Part shown: positions 39,833 through 50,649 of the stretch, in pieces | Layout: each line of letters opens with the position of its first letter | How positions within the stretch are numbered: position 1 is the first letter of the stretch | NCBI GenBank assembly: GCA_963853835.1 | Contig: OY970830.1 | Span: 44,705,966-44,769,965, forward strand | DNA: 64,000 bases | Source: Calendula officinalis | Taxonomy: Eukaryota > Streptophyta > Magnoliopsida > Asterales > Asteraceae | Direction of reading: 5' to 3' | Translations under genes and position numbers: made by a program | The notes under the pieces: model-generated | Database searches by the model: none | Seen by the model: only the letters and a program-made list of their open reading frames with translations | What the model was told of the DNA's origin: nothing

Positions 39833-41438
39833 TTGTGTGACAAAAGGTTCTATACTAAAACATTCATAACTTTCAGTTCGGGTGTCCGTTTCACGCCCAC
39901 GAGTAAGCAAAATAGCTGGTTCGTTCGTCACTCCAAGAACAAGTTCGGCCCGAACTCTTCACTGTTCCCGGCCCGAACTTCATTTTCGGCCCGAACTTCA
40001 ACCTCGGCCCGAACTCCGACTTCGGCCCGACATCATCCTTTGCCCGAACACCGAACTTCGGCCCGAATTCCACTTCGGCCCGAACATCCCACCTCGGCCC
40101 GAACACCACTTCGCCCCGAACATCCCTCTTCGGCCCGAACTCTTCAATATCCAAGATTGTGTGACAAAAGGTGCTATACTAAAACATTCATAACTTTGAG
40201 CTCGGGTGTCCGTTTCACGCCCACGAGTAAGCAAAATAGCTGGTTCGTTCGTCACTCCAAGAACAAGTTCGGCCCGAACTCTTCACTGTTCCCGGCCCGA
40301 ACTTCATTTTCGGCCCGAACTTCAACCTCGGCCCGAACTCCGACCTCGGCCCGAACACCGAACTTCGGCCCGAATACCACTTCGGCCCGAACATCCCACC
40401 TCGGCCCGAACACCACTTCGCCCCGAACATCCCTCTTCGGCCCGAACTCTTCAATATCCAAGATTGTGTGACAAAAGGTGCTATACTAAAACATTCATAA
40501 CTTTTAGCTCGGGTGTCCGTTTCACGCCCACGAGTAAGCAAAATAGCTGGTTCGTTCGTCACTCCAAGAACAAGTTCGACCCGAACTCTTCACTGTTCCC
40601 GGCCCGAACTTCATTTTCGGCCCGAACTTCAACCTCGGCCCGAACTCCGACCTCGGCCCGAACATCATCCTCGGCCCGAACACCGAACTTCGGCCCGAAT
40701 ACCACTTCGGCCCGAACATCCCACCTCGGCCCGAACACCACTTCGCCCCGAACATCCCTCTTCGGCCCGAACTCTTCAATATCCAAGATTGTGTGACAAA
40801 AGGTGCTATACTAAAACATTCATAACTTTTAGCTCGGGTGTCCGTTTCACGCCCACGAGTAAGCAAAATAGCTGGTTCGTTCGTCACTCCAAGAACAAGT
40901 TCGGCCCGAACTCTTCACTGTTCCCGGCCCGAACTTCATTTTCGGCCCGAACTTCAACGTCGGCCCGAACTCCGACCTCGGCCCGAACATCATCCTCGGC
41001 CCGAACACCGAACTTCGGCCCGAATACCACTTCGGCCCGAACATCCCACCTCGGCCCGAACACCACTTCGCCCCGAACATCCCTCTTCGGCCCGAACTCT
41101 TCAATATCCAAGATTGTGTGACAAAAGGTGCTATACTAAAACATTCATAACTTTTAGCTCGGGTGTCCGTTTCACGCCCACGAGTAAGCAAAATAGCTGG
41201 TTCGTTCGTCACTCCAAGAACAAGTTCGGCCCGAACTCTTCACTGTTCCCGGCCCGAACTTCATTTTCGGCCCGAACTTCAACCTCGGCCCGAACTCCGA
41301 CCTCGGCCCGAACATCATCCTCGGCCCGAACATCGAACTACGGCCCGAATACCAATTCGGCCCGAACATCCCACCTCGGCCCGAACACCACTTCGCCCCG
41401 AACATCCCTCTTCGGCCCGAACTCTTCAATATCTAAGA
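39833..41438 (+). repeat. Run of short homogenised satellite A monomers
   Basis: Five consecutive monomers of about 324, 307, 325, 325 and 325 bp. All carry cgtcactccaagaac (two bases lost from cactgccaag), the agtaagcaaaatag spacer, atcccacctcggcc and accacttcgccccg. They differ from each other at few positions, so this run expanded recently from one founder. Confidence 0.85.
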
Positions 41439-44400
41439 TTGTGTGACCGAAGGTGCTATACTAAAACATTCATAACTTTTAGCTCGGGTGTCCGTTTCAC
41501 GCCCACGAGTAACCAAAATAGCTGGTTCGTTCGTTACTGCCAAGAACAAGTTCGGCCCAAACTTTTCACTATTCCCGGCCCGAACTTCATTTACGGCCCG
41601 AACTTCAACCTCGGCCCGAACTTCAACCTCGGCCCGAACTCCGACCTCGGCCCGAACTTCAACCTCGGCCCGAACACCGAACTTCGGCCCGAACACCACT
41701 TCGGCCCGAACACCACTTCGGCCCGAACACCACTTTGGCCCGAACATCCCTCTTCGGTCCCGAACTCTTCAATATCCAAGATTGTGTGACAAAAGGTGAT
41801 ATACTAAAACATTCATAACTTTCAGCTCGGGTGTCCGTTTCACGCCCACGAGTAACAAAAATAGCTGGTTCGTTCGTCACTGCCAAGAACAAGATCGGCC
41901 CGAACTCTTCACTGTTCCCGGCCCGAACTTCATTTTCGGCCCGAACTTCAACCTCGGCCCGAACTCCGACCTCGGCCCGAACTTCAACCTCGGCCCGAAC
42001 ATCATCCTCGGCCCGAACACCGAACTTCGGCCCGAACACCACTTCGGCCCGAACACCACTTCGGCCCGAACACCACTTTGGCCCGAACATCCCTCTTCGG
42101 CCCGAACTCTTCAATATCCAAGATTGTGTGACAAAAGTTGCTATACAAAAACATTCATAACTTTCAGCTCGGGTGTCCGTTTCACGCCCACGAGTAAGCA
42201 AAATAGTTGGTTCGTTCGTCACTGCCAAGAACAAGTTCGGCCCGAACTCTTCACTGTTCCCGGCCCGAACTTCATTTTCGGCCCGAACTTCAACCTCGGC
42301 CCGAACTTCAACCTCGGCCCGACCATCATCCTCGGCCCGACCATCATCCTCGGCCCGAACACCGAACTTCGGCCCGAACACCACTTCGGCCCGAACACCA
42401 CTTCGGCCCGAACACCACTTCGGCCCGAACATCCCACTTCAGCCCGAACACCACTTCGGCCCGAACATCCCTCTTCGGCCCGAACTCTTCAATATCCAAG
42501 ATTGTGTGACAAAAGGTTCTATACTAAAACATTCATAACTTTCATTTCGGGTGTCCGTTTCACGCCCACGAGTAAGCAAAATAGCTGGTTCGTTCGTCAC
42601 TCCAAGAACAAGTTCGGCCCGAACTCCTCACTGTTCCCGGCCCGAACTTCATTTTCGGCCCGAACTTCAACCTCGGCCCGAACTCCGACCTCGGCCCGAA
42701 CTTAAACCTCGGCCCGAACATCATCCTCGGCCCGAACACCGAACTTCAGCCCGAATACCACTTCGGCCCGAACACCACTTCGCCCCGAACATCCCTCTTC
42801 GGCCCGAACTCTTCAATATCCAAGATTGTGTGACAAAAGGTGCTATACTAAAACATTCATAACTTTTAGCTTGGGTGTCCGTTTCACGCCCACGAGTAAC
42901 CAAAATTGCTGGTTCGTTCGTCACTGCCAAGAACAAGTTCGGCCCGAACTTTTCACTGTTCCCGGCCCGAACTTCATTTACGGCCCGAACTTCAACCTCG
43001 GCCCGAACTCCGACCTCGGCCCGAACTCCGACCTCGGCCCGAACTTCAACCTCGGCCCGAACATCATCCTCGGCCCGAACACCACTTCGGCCCGAACACC
43101 ACTTCGGCCCGAACATCCCACTTCGGCCCGAACACCACTTCGGCCCGAACATCCCTCTTCGGCCCGAACTCTTCAGTATCCAAGATTGTGTGACAGAAGG
43201 TGCTATACTAAAACATTCATAACTTTCAGCTCAGGTGTCCGTTTCACGCCCACGAGTAACCAAAATAGCTGGGTCGTTCGTCACTGCCAAGAACAAGTTC
43301 GGCCCGAACTCTTCATTGTTCCCTGCCCGAACTTCATTTTCGGCCCGAACTTCAACCTCGGCCCGAACTTCAACCTCGGCCCGAACTCCGACCTCGGCCC
43401 GAACTTCAACCTCGGCCCGAACATCATCCTCGGCCCGAACACCGAACTTCGGCCCGAACACCACTTCGGCCCGAACACCACTTCGGCCCGAACATCCCAC
43501 TTCGGCCCGAACACCACTTCGGCCCGAACATCCCTCTTCGGCCCGAACTCTTCAGTATCCAAGATTGTGTGACAAAAGGTGTTATACTAAAACATTCATA
43601 ACTTTCAGCTCAGGTGTCCGTTTCACGCCCACGAGTAACCAAAATAGCTGGTTCGTTCATCACTGCCAAGAACAAGTTCGGCCCGAACTCTTCACTGTTC
43701 CCCGCCCGAACTTCATTTTCGGCCCGAACTTCAACCTCGGCCCGAACTCCGACCTCGTCCCGAACTCCGACCTCGGCCCGAACTTCAACCTCGGCCCGAA
43801 CATCATCCTCGGCCCGAACACCGAACTTTGGCCCGAACACCACTTCGGCCTGAAAACCAACTACGGCCCGAACACCACTTCGGCCCGAACATCCCACTTC
43901 GGCCAGAACACCACTTCAGCCCGAACATCGCTCTTCGGCCCGAACTCTTCAATATCCAAGATTGTGTGACAAAAGGTGCTATACTAAAACATTCATAACT
44001 TTCAGCTCGGGTGTCCGTTTCACGCCCACGAGTAACCAAAATAGCTGGTTCGTTCGTCACTGCCAAGAACAAGTTCGGCCCGAACTCTTCACTGTTCCCG
44101 GTCCGAACTTCATTTTCTGCCCGAACTTCAACCTCGGCCCGAACTCCGACCTCGGCCCGAACTTCGACCTCGGCCCGAACATCATCCTCGGCCCGAACAC
44201 CACTTTGGCACGAACATCCCACCTCGGCCCGAACACCACTTCGCCCCGAACATCCCTCTTCGGCCCGAACTCTTCAATATCTAAGATTGTGTGACCGAAG
44301 GTGCTATACTAAAACATTCATAACTTTTAGCTCGGGTGTCCGTTTCACGCCCACGAGTAACCAAAATAGCTGGTTCGTTCGTTACTGCCAAGAACAAGTT

Positions 44401-47030
44401 CGGCCCAAACTTTTCACTATTCCCGGCCCGAACTTCATTTACGGCCCGAACTTCAACCTCGGCCCGAACTTCAACCTCGGCCCGAACTCCGACCTCGGCC
44501 CGAACTTCAACCTCGGCCCGAACACCGAACTTCGGCCCGAACACCACTTCGGCCCGAACACCACTTCGGCCCGAACACCACTTTGGCCCGAACATCCCTC
44601 TTCGGTCCCGAACTCTTCAATATCCAAGATTGTGTGACAAAAGGTGATATACTAAAACATTCATAACTTTCAGCTCGGGTGTCCGTTTCACGCCCACGAG
44701 TAACAAAAATAGCTGGTTCGTTCGTCACTGCCAAGAACAAGATCGGCCCGAACTCTTCACTGTTCCCGGCCCGAACTTCATTTTCGGCCCGAACTTCAAC
44801 CTCGGCCCGAACTCCGACCTCGGCCCGAACTTCAACCTCGGCCCGAACATCATCCTCGGCCCGAACACCGAACTTCGGCCCGAACACCACTTCGGCCCGA
44901 ACACCACTTCGGCCCGAACACCACTTTGGCCCGAACATCCCTCTTCGGCCCGAACTCTTCAATATCCAAGATTGTGTGACAAAAGGTGCTATACAAAAAC
45001 ATTCATAACTTTCAGCTCGGGTGTCCGTTTCACGCCCACGAGTAAGCAAAATAGTTGGTTCGTTCGTCACTGCCAAGAACAAGTTCGGCCCGAACTCTTC
45101 ACTGTTCCCGGCCCGAACTTCATTTTCGGCCCGAACTTCAACCTCGGCCCGAACTTCAACCTCGGCCCGACCATCATCCTCGGCCCGACCATCATCCTCG
45201 GCCAGAACACCGAACTTCGGCCCGAACACCACTTCGGCCCGAACACCACTTCGGCCCGAACACCACTTCGGCCCGAACATCCCTCTTCGGCCCGAACTCT
45301 TCAATATCCAAGATTGTGTGACAAAAGGTTCTATACTAAAACATTCATAACTTTCATTTCGGGTGTCCGTTTCACGCCCACGAGTAAGCAAAATAGCTGG
45401 TTCGTTCGTCACTCCAAGAACAAGTTCGGCCCGAACTCCTCACTGTTCCCGGCCCGAACTTCATTTTCGGCCCGAACTTCAACCTCGGCCCGAACTCCGA
45501 CCTCGGCCCGAACTTAAACCTCGGCCCGAACATCATCCTCGGCCCGAACACCGAACTTCAGCCCGAATACCACTTCGGCCCGAACACCACTTCGCCCCGA
45601 ACATCCCTCTTCGGCCCGAACTCTTCAATATCCAAGATTGTGTGACAAAAGGTGCTATACTAAAACATTCATAACTTTTAGCTTGGGTGTCCGTTTCACG
45701 CCCACGAGTAACCAAAATTGCTGGTTCGTTCGTCACTGCCAAGAACAAGTTCGGCCCGAACTTTTCACTGTTCCCGGCCCGAACTTCATTTACGGCCCGA
45801 ACTTCAACCTCGGCCCGAACTCCGACCTCGGCCCGAACTCCGACCTCGGCCCGAACTTCAACCTCGGCCCGAACATCATCCTCGGCCCGAACACCACTTC
45901 GGCCCGAACACCACTTCGGCCCGAACATCCCACTTCGGCCCGAACACCACTTCGGCCCGAACATCCCTCTTCGGCCCGAACTCTTCAGTATCCAAGATTG
46001 TGTGACAGAAGGTGCTATACTAAAACATTCATAACTTTCAGCTCAGGTGTCCGTTTCACGCCCACGAGTAACCAAAATAGCTGGGTCGTTCGTCACTGCC
46101 AAGAACAAGTTCGGCCCGAACTCTTCATTGTTCCCTGCCCGAACTTCATTTTCGGCCCGAACTTCAACCTCGGCCCGAACTTCAACCTCGGCCCGAACTC
46201 CGACCTCGGCCCGAACTTCAACCTCGGCCCGAACATCATCCTCGGCCCGAACACCGAACTTCGGCCCGAACACCACTTCGGCCCGAACACCACTTCGGCC
46301 CGAACATCCCACTTCGGCCCGAACACCACTTCGGCCCGAACATCCCTCTTCGGCCCGAACTCTTCAGTATCCAAGATTGTGTGACAAAAGGTGTTATACT
46401 AAAACATTCATAACTTTCAGCTCAGGTGTCCGTTTCACGCCCACGAGTAACCAAAATAGCTGGTTCGTTCATCACTGCCAAGAACAAGTTCGGCCCGAAC
46501 TCTTCACTGTTCCCCGCCCGAACTTCATTTTCGGCCCGAACTTCAACCTCGGCCCGAACTCCGACCTCGTCCCGAACTCCGACCTCGGCCCGAACTTCAA
46601 CCTCGGCCCGAACATCATCCTCGGCCCGAACACCGAACTTTGGCCCGAACACCACTTCGGCCTGAAAACCAACTACGGCCCGAACACCACTTCGGCCCGA
46701 ACATCCCACTTCGGCCAGAACACCACTTCAGCCCGAACATCGCTCTTCGGCCCGAACTCTTCAATATCCAAGATTGTGTGACAAAAGGTGCTATACTAAA
46801 ACATTCATAACTTTCAGCTCGGGTGTCCGTTTCACGCCCACGAGTAACCAAAATAGCTGGTTCGTTCGTCACTGCCAAGAACAAGTTCGGCCCGAACTCT
46901 TCACTGTTCCCGGTCCGAACTTCATTTTCTGCCCGAACTTCAACCTCGGCCCGAACTCCGACCTCGGCCCGAACTTCGACCTCGGCCCGAACATCATCCT
47001 CGGCCCGAACACCACTTTGGCACGAACATC
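41370..47030 (+). repeat. Recent 2.8-kb tandem duplication within satellite A
   Basis: Copy 1 is about 41370-44217 and copy 2 about 44218-47030. Anchors 41439, 41782 and 42124 recur at +2848 (44287, 44630, 44972); from 42502 to 43962 the offset is +2812 because copy 2 lacks one 17+19-bp subrepeat pair near 45265. Private variants, such as ctaagattgtgtgaccgaag, cggtcccgaac, cttaaacctcgg and ctgaaaaccaactacgg, are in both copies. The exchange point lies in the cgaacatcccac(c/t)tcgg block, so it was an unequal crossover between subrepeats eight monomers apart. Confidence 0.92.
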
Positions 47031-47765
47031 CCACTTCGGCCCGAACACCACTTCGGCCCGAACATCCCTCTTCGGCCCGAACTCTTCAATATCCAAGATT
47101 GTGTGACAAAAGGTGTTATACTAAAACATTCATAACTTTCAGCTCGGGTGTCCGTTTCACGCACACGAGTAACCAAAATAGCTGGTTCGTTCGTCACTGC
47201 CAAGAACAAGTTCGGCCAGAACTCTTCACTGTTCCCGGCACGAACTTCATTTTCGGCCCGAACTTCAACCTCGGCCCGAACTTCAACCTCGGCCCGAACT
47301 CCGACCTCGGCCCGAACTTCAACCTCAGCCCGCACATCATCCTCGGCCCGAAAACCGAATTTCGGCCCGAACACCACTTCGGCCCGAACATCCCTCTTCG
47401 GCCCGAACTCTTCAATATCCAAGATTGTGTGACAAAAGGTGCTATACTAAAACATTCATAACTTTCAGCTCGGGTGTCCGTTTCACGCCCACGAGTAACA
47501 AAAATAGCTGGTTCATTCGTCACTGCCAAGAACAAGATCGGCCCAAACTCTTCACTGTTCCCGGCCCGAACTTCAACCTCGGCCCGAACTCCGACCTCGG
47601 CCCGAACTTCAACCTCGGCCCGAACATCATCCTCGGCCCGAACACCGAATTTCGGCCCGAACACCACTTCGGCCCGAACACCACTTCGGCCCGAACACCA
47701 CTTCGGCCCGAACACCACTTTGGCCCGAACATCCCTCTTCGGCCCGAACTCTTCAATATCCAAGA

Positions 47766-47998
47766 TTGTGTGACAAAAGGTGCTATACAAAAACATTCAT
47801 AACTTTCAGCTCGGGTCTCCGTTTCACGCCCACGAGTAAGCAAAGTAGTAGGTTCGTTCGTCACTGCCGAGAACAAGTTCGGCCCGAACTCTTCACTGTT
47901 CCCGGCGCGAACTTCATTTTCGGCCCGAACTTCAACCTCGGCCCGAACACCACTTCGGCCCGAACACCACTTCGGCCCGAACTCGTCAATATCCAAGA
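47766..47998 (+). repeat. Truncated 233-bp satellite A monomer
   Basis: The anchor interval is only 233 bp. Spacer and bridge are complete, but the subrepeat block is cut to four or five copies (cattttcgg, caacctcgg, then two caccacttcgg). It shows that the subrepeat block, not the spacer, is the variable compartment. The spacer also has private changes (gggtctccg, caaagtagtagg). Confidence 0.85.
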
Positions 47999-48727
47999 TT
48001 GTGTGACAAAAGGTTCTATACTAAAACATTAATAACTTTCAGTTCGGGTGTCCGTTTCACGCCCACGAGTAAGCAAAATAGCTGGTTCGTTCGTCACTCC
48101 AAGAAAAAGTTCGGCCCGAACTCTTCACTGTTCCCGGCCCGAACTTCATTTTCGACCCGAACTTCAACCTCGGCCTGAACTCCGACCTCGGCCCGAACAT
48201 CATCCTCGGCCCGAACACCGAACTTCGGCCCGAATACCACTTCGGCCAGAACATCCCACCTTGGCCCGAACACCACTTCGCCCCGAACATCCCTCTTCGG
48301 CCCGAACTCTTCAATATCCAAGATTGTGTGACAAAAGGTGCTATACTAAAACATTCATAACTTTTAGCTCGGGTGTCCGTTTCACGCCCACGAGTAACCA
48401 AAATAGCTGGTTCGTTCGTCACTACCAAGAACAAGTTCGGCCCGAACTTTTCAGTGTTCCCGGCCCGAACTTCATTTACGGCCCGAACTTCAACCTCGGC
48501 CCGAACTTCAACCTCGGCCCGAACTCCGACCTCGGCCCGAACTTCAACCTCGGCCCGAACATCATCCTCGGCCCGAACACCACTTCGGCCCGAACACCAC
48601 TTCGGCCCGAACATCCCACTTTGGCCCGAACACCACCTCGGCCCGAACATCCCTCTTCGGCCCGAACTCTTCAGTATCCAAGATTGTGTGACAAAAGGTG
48701 CTATACTAAAACATTCATAACTTTCAG

Positions 48728-49266
48728 CCGAGGATGATGTGCGGGCCGAGGTTGAAGTTCGGGACGAGGTCGGAGTTCGGGCCGAGGTTGAAGTTCGGGC
48801 CGAGGTTGAAGTTCGGGCCGAAAATGAAGTTCGGGCCGGGAACAGTGAAGAGTTCTGGCCGAACTTGTTCTTGGCAGTGACGAATGAACCAGCTATTTTG
48901 GTTACTCGTGTGCGTGAAACGGACACCCGAGCTGAAAGTTATGAACGTTTTAGTATAGCACCTTTTGACACACAATCTTGGATATTGAAGAGTTCGGGCC
49001 GAAGAGGGATGTTCGGGCCGAAGTGGTGTTCGGGCCGAAGTGGGATGTTCGGGCCGAAGTGGTGTTCGGTCCGAAGTGGTGTTCGGGCCGAAGTTCGGTG
49101 TTCGGGCCGAGGATGATGTTCGGGCCGAGGTTGAAGTTCGGGCCGAGGTCGGAGTTCGGGCCGAGGGTGAAGTTCGGGCCGAGGTTGAAGTTCGGGCCGA
49201 AAATGAAGTTCGGGCCGGGAACAGTGAAGAGTTCGGGGCGAACTTGTTCTTGGCAGTGACGAACGA
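48728..49266 (-). repeat. Inverted satellite A fragment
   Basis: About 1.5 monomers in reverse orientation. The plus-oriented array stops inside the spacer after cataactttcag and continues directly as ccgaggatgatg, complement of the subrepeat block, with two bases of microhomology (gc, 48727-48728). The inverted piece carries three linked variants: gtgtgcgtgaaac, ttctggccgaac and gatgtgcgggcc. On the plus strand these mark the subfamily at 21741, 22444, 35520, 36223, 38080 and 47148. At the right it ends inside the spacer at gacgaacga, against an unrelated LTR-like sequence. Confidence 0.9.
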
Positions 49267-49451
49267 CGGGAGGTGATCCCAAGATAGGCATATAGCCAAA
49301 AACTCAGATGTGTGTTATTATGTTATATTATCTCTTTAACATAATTATCTCAGATTGCCCTAGCAAGTAGTAGCACAGAATGACCCTGTGCCGAGCTCAG
49401 TTACCCAGGCACAATGTCTCAGATCATGAATAAATAAACAGATGCTCAGAT

Positions 49452-49535
49452 ACTCAGATAACAGGTCAAACTCAGATAACAGATCAAACTCAGATAACAG
49501 ATCAAACTCAGATAACAGATCAAACTCAGATAACA
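49452..49535 (-). repeat. 18-bp minisatellite inside the LTR-like segment
   Basis: About 4.7 copies of actcagataacagatcaa, period 18 bp, nearly perfect (one g for a in the first copy). Short tandem runs like this are frequent in the U5 part of plant gypsy LTRs. It is not related in sequence to the 18-bp subrepeats of satellite A despite the equal length. Confidence 0.9.
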
Positions 49536-50636
49536 ATTATGGTACAAGAAATGTAACACATAAGTCATGCATGTACAACGTTAAAACTGAATACACGGTG
49601 AGAATACTCACCTCGATAACGTAAGCTCCGAAGAGTTCCCAACACTTTACAATATAGTCCGGCTAGCTCTTAGATTATCCTAAAACACGTAAGATAACCC
49701 GTATTAAAACTCGACTCAAAAGCTTGTTTTTATAAAAACCCAACAGCACCCGTCAGTCTCACGGGAACAGATATAACTCCCAAACCGTTTACTATATTGA
49801 CTCTTAAATTTTTACCACAGAAACTAGACTCCGATCCCGACAATTGACTGTGAGACGAGCCATATCTAATTCAGACCCTAAGGGTCTCGAAAACATCCGA
49901 CAACACAGAACAGTCGCCCAGCGACATGTCATAGCGACAGTCCACGGTATTGCCCGTAACTTTGAAACTGTAAATCCGTTTAACGAGTTCTTGCTCAATT
50001 CGGAAAGCCATCTCAGAGGGCTACAAATCCCTGAGAGACAACCCTCACCAAATTCGACATCTAAGACACTCAAAAATAGCCCGAAACATGGAGGTAACAA
50101 TCTGCCAGAAACTAATAACGTGACCAATAACAATTCAATGCAAAACCCGACACCGACACCTGAACATCTAAAGAGATGTACAGAATTCTCGGGTCTCTGG
50201 GTTCTTCGAGCATGGCTCGGGATTGACTTGAAAACATTTAAACGGTACAAGAAAAAGTGTTAAGAATATACCCTATGACGGTTCAAGATACAACGATCAA
50301 ACACTTTCCAAAAACTTAACTCGGTGGCTTGCTCTTGGCTGGGAAACTCAACGCACAAGACAAGAACCACAATATAATCCAGCCACCAATAAAATTGCAG
50401 GGAATATTAATGTTGGAGATTTGGTCGGTTGGGATGCAAGAATTTAAATGAGGATAATACCACCGTCCCATGATCAAGTACAATTCTTCCAATCTGCCAG
50501 CTCCAAAAGTCTCCATTGCCCTCCGTCTTCTTCCTTAATCTTCTGATAGACTCTCCTTATGAACCAATAGAATGACGGCAGGAAAAATGAAAGGAAGAAA
50601 AAAAGCTTAATCCTCTAAAAACCTAATTTAACCATC

Positions 50637-50649
50637 TCATATAAAAGCA
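50637..50649 (-). promoter_or_regulatory. Possible TATA box of gypsy-like LTR
   Basis: Minus-strand GCTTTTATATGAG about 350 bp from the presumed LTR start, after a GC-richer stretch and before a TTAGGTTTTTAGAG stretch, as is usual at the U3/R boundary of plant gypsy LTRs. It is a candidate from position and sequence only. The plus strand reads TATAAAAG here, so orientation is not certain. Confidence 0.3.

Larger units (their letters stand above)
8974..48727 (+). repeat. Satellite A array, main segment (about 110 monomers)
   Basis: About 39.8 kb of head-to-tail monomers in one orientation. Spacer anchors occur at roughly 9137, 9480, 9842, 10179, 10504 and so on to 48685. Monomer lengths cluster at 325, 343, 361 and 379 bp, steps of 18 bp, from gain or loss of subrepeats. 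Subrepeats come in three lengths: 18-bp forms (cttcaacctcggcccgaa type) in the first half of the block and alternating 17/19-bp forms (accacttcggcccga and atcccacttcggcccga types) in the second half. The spacer (tgtgacaaaaggtgctatac, cattcataactttcagctcg, cacgcccacgagtaacc) is the most conserved part. Frames on both strands stay open for hundreds of codons, but they read only as short peptide repeats and I reject them as genes. Confidence 0.97.

Noticed and set aside
8974..48727. CRISPR array
   Set aside because: Both the short cores and the intervening sequence repeat, there are no unique spacers, and the sequence is eukaryotic satellite DNA with plant retrotransposons.
1..48727. CENP-B-box-like site in satellite A
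   Set aside because: The required TTCG-4N-A-2N-CGGG spacing is not met by the TTCGGCCCGAAC core or by the spacer on either strand.
8974..48727. rDNA intergenic-spacer subrepeats
   Set aside because: No 18S, 5.8S, 25S or 5S sequence is found anywhere in the window and arrays run uninterrupted for tens of kilobases.
49442..50263. Small frames in the LTR-like segment (49442-49624, 49844-50263, 49804-50250)
   Set aside because: The first is a translation of an 18-bp minisatellite; the other two overlap on opposite strands and show no family features. The segment looks like an LTR, which is non-coding.
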